Shown in pieces: positions 1-5,711 of a DNA stretch of 8,230 nucleotides. Made by a program: the position numbers and the translations under genes. Source of the stretch: Anaerolineales bacterium UBA1136 (lineage in GTDB: Bacteria > Chloroflexota > Anaerolineae > Anaerolineales > UBA11657); NCBI GenBank assembly GCA_002311455.1, contig DCAJ01000073.1, positions 26,917 to 35,146 on the forward strand, given 5' to 3'. A model generated the notes under the pieces. That model did not search any database. It was not told where the DNA came from and was given only the letters and a program-made list of their open reading frames with translations. Positions within the stretch are counted from its first letter, which is position 1. Every line of letters starts with the position of its first letter.

Positions 1-188
1 GTACCACCTAGCAGTACATGATTATAGGCAATATTAGGTGCGTTACCTCCCCTATGTAGCGTCTTACTATCAGTCAGAAAACTCAAACTCAATGATTCCA
101 AGTTATCCGGCATTATATAATCCCTGAAATAACCTGGAAAAGTCATAAGGTGATCGAACGCTATTGATCCGGAAAACACTATGTTCAT
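1..188 (-). CDS. PfkB-family carbohydrate/nucleoside kinase, N-terminal part (runs off the left edge)
   Basis: Partial gene: 62 codons from an ATG at 188-186 are visible and the rest lies beyond position 1. The translation begins MNIVFSGSIAFDHLMTFPG and continues to HRGGNAPNIAYNHVLLGG. This matches the N-terminus of the ribokinase/PfkB fold: a first beta strand ending in G-S-x-A-x-D, which contacts the sugar, then the R-G-G-x-A-x-N motif that starts the substrate-binding lid region. Family members phosphorylate sugars or nucleosides with ATP in the cytoplasm, and this N-terminal style is often annotated as adenosine kinase-like. The substrate cannot be set from the fragment. The start is supported by an AAAGGAG Shine-Dalgarno 11 bases upstream, inside the end of the preceding glycosyltransferase gene, whose stop is 6 bases away. 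It is therefore probably the last visible gene of the operon. Its role in the dideoxysugar pathway is unknown. Confidence 0.8.
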   Translation of the reverse strand, partial: MNIVFSGSIAFDHLMTFPGYFRDYIMPDNLESLSLSFLTDSKTLHRGGNAPNIAYNHVLLGG

Positions 189-194
189 ACTAAT

Positions 195-908
195 TTAAAC
201 TCCTTTATAGACTGATGACAAACCTAGTCTATCTCGCACTATAACCCGCATAGCACGCAAACCGTCAACTGCACGAATTTTCTTGCCTTGCATATATGTG
301 CGCGGACTGTAACTTAGAGCTACCTCATGGATATTATATCCAGCCAACAGCAGTTTATCCACAAGTTCGAAATCGAGCTCGAAACCCTCTCCTACCAAAT
401 TGAGCGATTTGAGCACATCACTTCGTACCAATTTTATCGCTGTAGCCACATCAGTCAACTTACTACCATACAATAGATTGGTGACAGCAGTTAGTAAACG
501 CACACCCAAAAAAGCATGATAGTAAATATACTGTGGTTTTCCGCCAAGTATTCTTGAGCCCAACACGGCCACCGCATTATCAGTTTGTGTTTTGACGAGG
601 AGGCTAGGCAAATCATCAGGATCATATTCCAAGTCAGCGTCCTGAATTACTGCATAATCACCACGCAATACATCAATTGCTGCGCGAATAGAGGCGCTTT
701 TACCTAGATTACGACTATTGAATATAATCTTTGTGTTCGGCCAAACACCATCTTTCAGTAGCTCACGAGTACCGTCAGTCGAGCAGTTGTCAACTACAAC
801 AATTTCCTTGGACCAGTCAGGACCAAAATCAACATCCTGAATACCTTGGAGAACCTCCAAAATCGTGTCGTGTTCATTGAAAGCACATACAATAATAGAT
901 ATGATCAC
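195..908 (-). CDS. GT2-family glycosyltransferase (DPM/DPG-synthase-like), downstream tandem copy
   Basis: A 237-residue GT-A fold glycosyltransferase of family 2, DPM1/polyprenyl-phosphate glycosyltransferase-like clade. Visible motifs are the N-terminal strand with IISIIVCAFNE (2-12), the nucleotide-binding EIVVVDNCSTDGT (35-47), the metal-binding D-x-D in QDADLEYDP (D90, D92), GSR (117-119), TDVATAIKL (152-160) and PRTYMQGKK (202-210). It lacks the C-terminal transmembrane helices seen in many relatives, so it is probably soluble or peripheral at the membrane. It likely moves a nucleotide-activated sugar to a lipid carrier or growing glycan; donor and acceptor are not readable. The start is GTG at 908, ten bases after the stop of the preceding gene, with no clear Shine-Dalgarno. 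It aligns without gaps to its neighbour (about 51% identity over 230 residues, hand count), so the pair is a tandem duplication. Relative to the common pattern, P of VPxYNE is replaced by C. Confidence 0.85.
   Translation of the reverse strand: MIISIIVCAFNEHDTILEVLQGIQDVDFGPDWSKEIVVVDNCSTDGTRELLKDGVWPNTKIIFNSRNLGKSASIRAAIDVLRGDYAVIQDADLEYDPDDLPSLLVKTQTDNAVAVLGSRILGGKPQYIYYHAFLGVRLLTAVTNLLYGSKLTDVATAIKLVRSDVLKSLNLVGEGFELDFELVDKLLLAGYNIHEVALSYSPRTYMQGKKIRAVDGLRAMRVIVRDRLGLSSVYKGV
200..206 (-). promoter_or_regulatory. Shine-Dalgarno of the PfkB-like gene
   Basis: AAAGGAG on the minus strand, 11 bases before the ATG at 188. It lies within the last codons of the upstream glycosyltransferase gene and is the clearest ribosome-binding site in the window. 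Most other junctions rely on stop/start overlaps instead. It decides the start of the truncated kinase. Confidence 0.65.
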
Positions 909-918
909 ACTGTTAACA

Positions 919-1617
919 CTAAACGATAGATTTCACACGATCTCGTACAATCACCCATAGTGCAAGTAGACCATCGGTTAGTCCAATTTTTTTTCCTTCT
1001 GCATAAGTACGAGGCTCGTAATCAATCGAAACTTCATCAATCTTGTCAGTCATTAGAGCTATCTTATTGCTAATTTCAAAATCCAAATCAAATCCAGAAC
1101 ATTGAAGTTCGAGCGAATGAAGCAGTTCTGTCCGCATCAATTTGTAATTAGTAGCTACATCTGTAAAACTGGAGCCAAAAAACCAATTAGTAAGCCAGGT
1201 CAGCCCACGAACAACCCAGTAATTCAATCTGTAGTAATGATAATGTTTCCCTCCTAGTACGCGTGAACCATACACAACGTCCAGGTTGTTGTTAAGTGCA
1301 TGTTGCAATAATTTTGCATACTCTCCTGGATGATACTCGAGGTCTGCGTCCTGCGTGATAGTATAATCACCATTGCACCAAGGAATGGCTGTACGAACTG
1401 AGTGACCTTTACCTCGATTTTCAGATTGCATGATGATGCGCACGTTATCGGCCTTATAATCAAGCAACAAATCTCTAGTTCCATCCGTCGAACAATTGTC
1501 AACAACTATGATCTCTTTCTGCCAGCCAGAACCAATATCAGCCTGCTGCACACGTTCCAAAATCTCTAATATCGTTGAATGTTCGTTGTATACCGGAACT
1601 ATAATTGAGAGTTTCAA
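919..1617 (-). CDS. GT2-family glycosyltransferase (DPM/DPG-synthase-like), upstream tandem copy
   Basis: A 232-residue GT2 enzyme with the canonical opening KLSIIVPVYNE (2-12), EIIVVDNCSTDGT (35-47), catalytic/metal D-x-D in QDADLEYHP (D90, D92), GSR (117-119), TDVATNYKL (152-160) and PRTYAEGKK (202-210). The last two resemble TDxxTxYKL and PRTxxEGKK motifs of bacterial polyprenyl-phosphate sugar transferases. There is no C-terminal membrane segment. The start codon is TTG at 1617; it overlaps the TGA of rfbH as TTGA, so it is probably translated by coupling rather than from its own ribosome-binding site. It looks closer to the ancestral sequence than its downstream paralogue because it keeps VPVYNE. 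It presumably acts in the same surface-glycan pathway as the CDP-sugar genes upstream. Sugar donor and acceptor are unknown. Confidence 0.87.
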   Translation of the reverse strand: MKLSIIVPVYNEHSTILEILERVQQADIGSGWQKEIIVVDNCSTDGTRDLLLDYKADNVRIIMQSENRGKGHSVRTAIPWCNGDYTITQDADLEYHPGEYAKLLQHALNNNLDVVYGSRVLGGKHYHYYRLNYWVVRGLTWLTNWFFGSSFTDVATNYKLMRTELLHSLELQCSGFDLDFEISNKIALMTDKIDEVSIDYEPRTYAEGKKIGLTDGLLALWVIVRDRVKSIV

Positions 1618-2939
1618 TGTAACGATGTCTGCATAAAACTGGAAAATGCCTCCAGCATGTAATCAATCTGCTTATTCCCCAAACCAGGATATACTCCAAC
1701 AAAGAATGTAGATTGCATGACATGATCAGAAACCGGTAATTCACCTATAATCCTACAGTCAATCCCATAGAAACCTGGTTGACGTAACACGTTTCCAGCA
1801 AACAGCATCCTGGTTTCTATATTCATATCCTCCAAGTAGCGAATTATCTCCTTACGACCAAACGGTGCATCCTGTCGCACCGTAATTGGAAATGCAAACC
1901 AAGAAGGATCGGACTTTTGGTGCCATCTAGGTAAAATAAGATAATCTTGCCATTGCTCCAAACCCGAATATAGTCGTCTAAAATTTCTCTTCCTTGCAGC
2001 TATAAAATCTGGTAGCTTTTCCAACTGAGCTAGACCAAGAGCAGCCTGAGGATCAGTCAATTTTAAATTATATCCAATTTCTGTGAAGTAATATCTATGA
2101 TCATAGTAACCTGACATACCAGGCACCTCCCTCTCGAATCTACGACCACACTTTCCGTCAGTAGGATTCTCGTATTCGCACCAACAGTCCCTACCCCAGT
2201 CACGCACACTACGAGCTATCCTAGCGAGACTATGGCTTCTAGTGAAAACAGCACCCCCCTCTCCTAACGTAATGTGATGTGCAGGATAAAAACTAAGCGT
2301 AGCAACATCACCGAAGGTACCTAAAATACGCCCATCATATGTAGAGCCTAAAGCATCACACACGTCTTCAATCAATATCAGATTGTGTTGCCTAACAATA
2401 GGCATTATGGCATCCATGTCAGCAGGGTTGCCAAGTGTATGAGCAAACATGATAGCGCGAGTACGCGAAGAAATAGCAGCTTGCACCTGATTGACATCCA
2501 AATTGTAGTCGGCGAGTTCACAATCAACAAATACAGGAATTAGTCTGTTTTGTACAAGAGGAGCCACAGTGGTAGGAAATGATGTAGCTGGTACGACCAC
2601 CTCATCACCCGGCATTAAGCGTTGTTTTCCACGCCTGCGGCTGCATATAGCTGTGACAGCTACAAGGTTAGCCGATGAACCTGAGTTTACCGGAACAATT
2701 TCATTTACACCCAGAAATTTACCTAGCTCTAGTTCAAACTGCTTCGCATACGGACCTGCAGTAAGCCAAAAGTCAAGAACTGAAGCAATCATCATATTCA
2801 TGTCCCGCTCATCAAATACTCGTCCGGCATATTTGACTCTACTTTTACCAGGAACAAACTCTTGATCTGAATGCTCGCTCAAATAGTATTCTGTCACCTT
2901 CTGCATAATTTCAGATTTTAATCGGTCTCTATTATTCAT
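1614..2939 (-). CDS. rfbH: CDP-4-keto-6-deoxy-D-glucose 3-dehydrase (E1, Fe-S, PMP-dependent)
   Basis: A 441-residue DegT/DnrJ/EryC1/StrS-fold protein of the RfbH/DdhC (E1) subgroup. It removes the C-3 hydroxyl of CDP-4-keto-6-deoxyglucose using pyridoxamine phosphate and a [2Fe-2S] cluster. Two things separate it from ordinary sugar aminotransferases. First, the usual PLP lysine is replaced: the motif reads SFYPAHHITLGEGG, with H221 where aminotransferases have Lys. Second, four cysteines C194, C252, C254 and C264 follow the E1 cluster pattern: the C-X57-C-X1-C spacing is exact, and the last gap is 9 rather than the usual 7. D192 in LIEDVC is the expected cofactor-ring Asp. The ATG at 2939 overlaps the TGA of the repaired upstream SDR reading frame (ATGA), and its own stop overlaps the next start (TTGA). 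E1 needs a reductase partner (E3, RfbI/DdhD), which is not in this window. The product feeds 3,6-dideoxyhexose synthesis. Confidence 0.93.
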   Translation of the reverse strand: MNNRDRLKSEIMQKVTEYYLSEHSDQEFVPGKSRVKYAGRVFDERDMNMMIASVLDFWLTAGPYAKQFELELGKFLGVNEIVPVNSGSSANLVAVTAICSRRRGKQRLMPGDEVVVPATSFPTTVAPLVQNRLIPVFVDCELADYNLDVNQVQAAISSRTRAIMFAHTLGNPADMDAIMPIVRQHNLILIEDVCDALGSTYDGRILGTFGDVATLSFYPAHHITLGEGGAVFTRSHSLARIARSVRDWGRDCWCEYENPTDGKCGRRFEREVPGMSGYYDHRYYFTEIGYNLKLTDPQAALGLAQLEKLPDFIAARKRNFRRLYSGLEQWQDYLILPRWHQKSDPSWFAFPITVRQDAPFGRKEIIRYLEDMNIETRMLFAGNVLRQPGFYGIDCRIIGELPVSDHVMQSTFFVGVYPGLGNKQIDYMLEAFSSFMQTSLH

Positions 2940-3816
2940 AAATTACCCGCCTCAGACTCAATCATAATGCGAAGACCATCCTCAAGCATGATTGTGGCCC
3001 TCCAACCAATTAATCTATCGGCACGTTCTGCATCTGCCAGCACGCTCATGTTTTCTGACTTCCTAATAAAGGTAGTGCGCCAAAAATTGGGCGCCCATTA
3101 CATCCTGTGAGTTTAACTAGGGTCTCCACTACTTCACGTAATTTAGTTCCTATGCCAGTACCTATATCCACAGTCGTTGCTGGCTCAAGGTCAGATTGCG
3201 CCACAGAAATTAGTCCAGATGCTACATCATCTACAAATACCCAGTCACGCACCTGTTCACCAGGAGATAGAGGAAAGTCGACACCAGTACGGAACGCCCC
3301 TAAAGCAGCTGGAAGTACATTTTTTGAGGATTGCCCAGGCCCATAACATTGATGTGTCATTGCACCAAGCACGGGCCACCCTTTCGTACGGGCGTACATA
3401 GAACAAAATCCCCACCCCGCTGCTTTGCTTACAGCATAAGGACTGTTTGGGTTAAATTCGGCTGGGCTTCGTGCTACCACTACCGTAGCATTACCCTGTA
3501 TAGCTTTGAGTAAGTTATCTACTCCAAGGGTGTTTACCATTATGGCTCTTTCTTCAGGAAGAAATGGATCACTTGCTCCTGCTGCTGCCAAATGAAATAC
3601 AATTGCAGGAGAATAAATATCTAGTATTATTGAAATCACGCCTGAGTCAGTAATATCACCTTCTACAAACCCAAACAAATCAGGCCGTCTCATATTTTGC
3701 CTGTCTAATCCTACAACCTTTGCACCAGCCTTGACCAAGTTTCTACAGAGCTGACTGCCAACGAAACCGCCTGAGCCAGTAATCAAAACAGACTTGTTTG
3801 CCCAAGACTCTTTCAC
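2936..3816 (-). pseudogene. NAD(P)-dependent SDR sugar epimerase/reductase, frameshifted near the 3' end
   Basis: Extended short-chain dehydrogenase related to nucleotide-sugar epimerases, 4,6-dehydratases and 4-ketoreductases. With a GTG start at 3816, which overlaps the rfbG stop as GTGA, it shows the Rossmann motif SVLITGSGGFVGS (9-21), an acidic D38 after the second strand (suggesting NAD), a D-x-T (GDITD), FHLAAAG, the Y-x-x-x-K of SPYAVSK (Y127, K131), CYGPGQ and RDWVFVDDVA. As read, the frame stops at 3048-3046 just after GALPLLGSQKT. The expected C-terminus (ENMSVLADAERADRLIGW, then LEDGLRIMIESE) is intact in the neighbouring frame and ends at 2936, overlapping the rfbH start as ATGA. 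So one base is missing, or two are extra, around 3046-3075. The segment normally carrying the catalytic Ser/Thr about 24 residues before the Tyr is also missing. From its place between rfbG and rfbH it could have been the C-4 reductase/epimerase of the pathway; exact function is inferred. A sequencing error at the frameshift cannot be excluded. An in-frame GTG at 3843 is possible but less likely. Confidence 0.75.
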
Positions 3817-4802
3817 GTCTGCGATAGGAAGGTACGATACCACTCAAAAGTCTCTCTTAGACCATCCTGTAAAGAGTATTCGGCCTTCCACCCGAGTCGC
3901 TCTTTAGCTAGTTTACTGGAAAGATATTGATCTTGAATCTCATTCGAGGCAGCATTTTGAATAATCGGCTTGACATTATTGTCGCCTGATATAGTTAATA
4001 TGTTTTCCACCATCTCCAATGCTGAAACAGGATCGTCAGTACCAAAATTATAGGCTATTCCGGAATGTGCGTCTGGATCGTCAGCAAGGTTTTCAATCAG
4101 CATGATACATGCCCTTACAATATCTTGCACATATACATAATCACGCCTTGGATTTCCGTTCGATCGGATAACTGGCTGTTCATGGTTGATCACGCTGCGT
4201 ACAGTGCCTGGTACTATACGATTCCAGTTTAAATCGCCACCACCATACATATTTGCGCATCTGGTGATTGCCACTGGCAACCCATAAGTATTGGCATAAG
4301 TACGAGCAATCATATCGGTGCACGACTTTGAGACATCATATGGATGATTCCCCTTCAATGCGACTGATTCGTAGTAAGGTAAATCTTCATGTGCTCCATA
4401 AGCTTTATCACTAGATGCAACTAGCATCTGTTCAAGTCCTGGCCATCTTCGAGCAGCATCCAAAACTATCCAGCTACCTCTTATGTTAGTCTCAAAGGTC
4501 GGTATAGGTGCCTGATTGGCAATTCCCACCACAGTCTGAGCAGCCAGATGAATACAAGTTTGAATCTCATAATCAGAAAATACACGTAGTACCAAATCAC
4601 TGTCTGTGATGCTGCCACGTACTATATTTAATCTTTCGATACCACCAGAACGTACCAATTCACTATTGGGTACATTGTCTCTTACAATGCCAACTACATC
4701 AGCACCTAGGTCAAGTAGTCTTAGAGTTATCCATGATCCTAACATGCCCGTACACCCGGTTATGAGCACTCTACGATCACGCCAGAAACGAGCATCAGTC
4801 AT
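3813..4802 (-). CDS. rfbG: CDP-glucose 4,6-dehydratase
   Basis: A 329-residue extended SDR that converts CDP-glucose to CDP-4-keto-6-deoxyglucose in the cytoplasm using tightly bound NAD. It opens with FWRDRRVLITGCTGMLGSW, containing the G-x-x-G-x-x-G nucleotide-binding loop (16-22). It continues with IHLAAQ (84-89), the VASSDKAYG stretch (128-136) that resembles the TSDK motif of CDP-glucose dehydratases, and the Y-x-x-x-K catalytic pair in PYDVSK (Y155, K159; 24 residues after the Ser, the normal spacing). Further on are RCANMYGGGDLNWNRIVPG (181-199), typical of this subgroup, RRDYVYVQD (219-227) and a C-terminal LGWKAEYSLQDGL. I chose the ATG at 4802, one base after the rfbF stop, with a weak GGGAAG upstream. 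An earlier ATG at 4865 would only add out-of-frame translation of the rfbF end. Its length is slightly below the roughly 350-360 usual for the family. The stop overlaps the next gene as GTGA. RfbG rather than a generic dehydratase is favoured by the adjacent rfbF and rfbH. Confidence 0.9.
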   Translation of the reverse strand: MTDARFWRDRRVLITGCTGMLGSWITLRLLDLGADVVGIVRDNVPNSELVRSGGIERLNIVRGSITDSDLVLRVFSDYEIQTCIHLAAQTVVGIANQAPIPTFETNIRGSWIVLDAARRWPGLEQMLVASSDKAYGAHEDLPYYESVALKGNHPYDVSKSCTDMIARTYANTYGLPVAITRCANMYGGGDLNWNRIVPGTVRSVINHEQPVIRSNGNPRRDYVYVQDIVRACIMLIENLADDPDAHSGIAYNFGTDDPVSALEMVENILTISGDNNVKPIIQNAASNEIQDQYLSSKLAKERLGWKAEYSLQDGLRETFEWYRTFLSQT

Positions 4803-4803
4803 T

Positions 4804-5589
4804 CTAATCTTCCCATACCTTCCAAGGCGCATTCTTGTTCCACATACGATTGAGATATTGAGCATCTTTAAGTGTGTCTATAGACGCCCAAAACCCTTCG
4901 TGCTTGTACATCATCAACTCTCTGTCAGAAGCCAATTTTGGCATCACATCTGTTTCCAAATCAACCTTATCATCACCACTTAAGTATTCCAATACACGAC
5001 TTTCAAAAACAAAGAATCCTGCATTAATCCAATGATCTAATCTAGGTTTCTCATGCATGCTGAAAACTTGCCCTTGATCATCGGTCTCCAAAACACCATA
5101 CTGCGACAATGGGCGATATCCGGTAACAGTGGCAATGCAACCATGACTCCTATGAAAATCCAGGACCCTATTGATATCTATATCACCAATACCATCACCA
5201 TAAGTAACACAAAATGTATCTGCTTCTAGACGATTTACTGCCATGCGAATACGATCAGATTTGGAAGCTTCAATACCTGCATCAAAAAGATTCACATACC
5301 AATCTTTCTCCAGTCCACTATCAGGCATTTTAGAGTCTACTGCACCCAATCTAAATTCAAGATCCTGTGTAAACGAGCTAAACTCAAGAAAGTATTTGCG
5401 AAACGCCTGTCCATGATGACCTAAAGGTAAAACAAAATGAGTATGACCAAAGTGTGAGTACAGTCGCATAACGTGCCATAGTATAGGCCGGTTACCCACA
5501 TCCACCAGATGCTTAGGCCTATTACCCAAATCCGCCCTCATGCGCGAACCGGAGCCACCCACTAGTAACACTACTGGCAAGCTAGTCAT
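4804..5589 (-). CDS. rfbF: Glucose-1-phosphate cytidylyltransferase
   Basis: A 261-residue nucleotidyltransferase that makes CDP-glucose from CTP and glucose-1-phosphate, the entry step of CDP-deoxysugar synthesis. Visible features are the nucleotide-binding loop VVLLVGGSGSRM (6-17), RPKHLVDVGNRPILWHVM (24-41), the metal-binding TYGDGIGDID (129-138, D132), EKP (180-182), INAGFFVF (188-195) and the characteristic APWKVWE C-terminus shared with Salmonella-type RfbF. The last feature separates it from glucose-1-P thymidylyl- and uridylyltransferases. Small deviations include GSRM for GTRL and PKH for PKP. The ATG at 5589 is preferred; a TTG two codons earlier (5595) is possible. No Shine-Dalgarno is evident. 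It is the first gene of the operon, about 64 bases downstream of the predicted transcription start, and the likely attenuator hairpin lies in between. Next gene begins 1 base after its stop. Confidence 0.92.
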   Translation of the reverse strand: MTSLPVVLLVGGSGSRMRADLGNRPKHLVDVGNRPILWHVMRLYSHFGHTHFVLPLGHHGQAFRKYFLEFSSFTQDLEFRLGAVDSKMPDSGLEKDWYVNLFDAGIEASKSDRIRMAVNRLEADTFCVTYGDGIGDIDINRVLDFHRSHGCIATVTGYRPLSQYGVLETDDQGQVFSMHEKPRLDHWINAGFFVFESRVLEYLSGDDKVDLETDVMPKLASDRELMMYKHEGFWASIDTLKDAQYLNRMWNKNAPWKVWED

Positions 5590-5614
5590 TGACAATTAAA
5601 GTCACTGATTCATG

Positions 5615-5640
5615 AAAAACGCTCTCAAACACCGAGAGCG
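5615..5640 (-). terminator. Hairpin with T-run in the operon leader (possible attenuator)
   Basis: On the minus strand, a perfect 7-bp stem CGCTCTC/GAGAGCG (5640-5634 and 5626-5620, five G-C pairs) with a 7-base loop is followed directly by TTTTT (5619-5615), the form of a short intrinsic terminator. No minus-strand gene ends here. It lies between the predicted promoter and the first gene, so it fits an attenuator of the sugar operon or a block on antisense transcripts from the right. The plus strand has no T-run after the stem. An overlapping palindrome GAGCGCTC (5636-5643) could offer alternative pairing. Confidence 0.5.
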
Positions 5641-5659
5641 CTCAATTAGCGACACTGAA

Positions 5660-5688
5660 ATCATATCAGACGCACATGTTAATGTCAA
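5660..5688 (-). promoter_or_regulatory. Sigma-70-type promoter of the deoxysugar operon
   Basis: Minus strand -35 TTGACA (5688-5683), a 17-base spacer and -10 TATGAT (5665-5660): six of six and five of six consensus bases at ideal spacing. The start of transcription would fall near 5653, giving a leader of about 64 bases before the rfbF ATG at 5589. The promoter lies immediately upstream of the divergent lytic transglycosylase gene, so the two transcription units may influence each other. Confidence 0.72.
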
Positions 5689-5711
5689 CGAAGCATGGTA
5701 CACTGACCTCG

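Noticed and set aside
1614..2939. Ordinary PLP-dependent sugar aminotransferase
   Set aside because: The PLP lysine is replaced by His (PAHHIT) and four Fe-S cysteines are present, which identify the E1 dehydrase.
3046..3070. Programmed ribosomal frameshift in the SDR gene
   Set aside because: The only A-run (AGAAAAC) is not a canonical slippery heptamer in the reading frame, and no following stem or pseudoknot was apparent. A plain indel is simpler, especially with the active-site segment also missing.
4803..4865. Longer rfbG start at ATG 4865
   Set aside because: The added 21 residues would be out-of-frame reading of the rfbF 3' end and do not resemble the family N-terminus; the FWRDRRVLITG opening fits the ATG at 4802.
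5590..5604. Short inverted repeat TGAC-AATTAAA-GTCA near the rfbF start as an operator
   Set aside because: Only a 4-bp half-site; this is expected by chance in AT-rich intergenic DNA.
5589..5617. TTGACA on the plus strand (5589-5594) as a -35 for the transglycosylase gene
   Set aside because: No acceptable -10 at 16-18 bases (ATGAAA or close variants only), and the hexamer straddles the rfbF start. I could not name a convincing plus-strand promoter between 5590 and 5712.
5605..5655. Minus-strand GTG-initiated 17-residue leader peptide across the hairpin
   Set aside because: Its GTG (5655-5653) coincides with or precedes the predicted transcription start, there is no Shine-Dalgarno and no telling run of regulatory codons.
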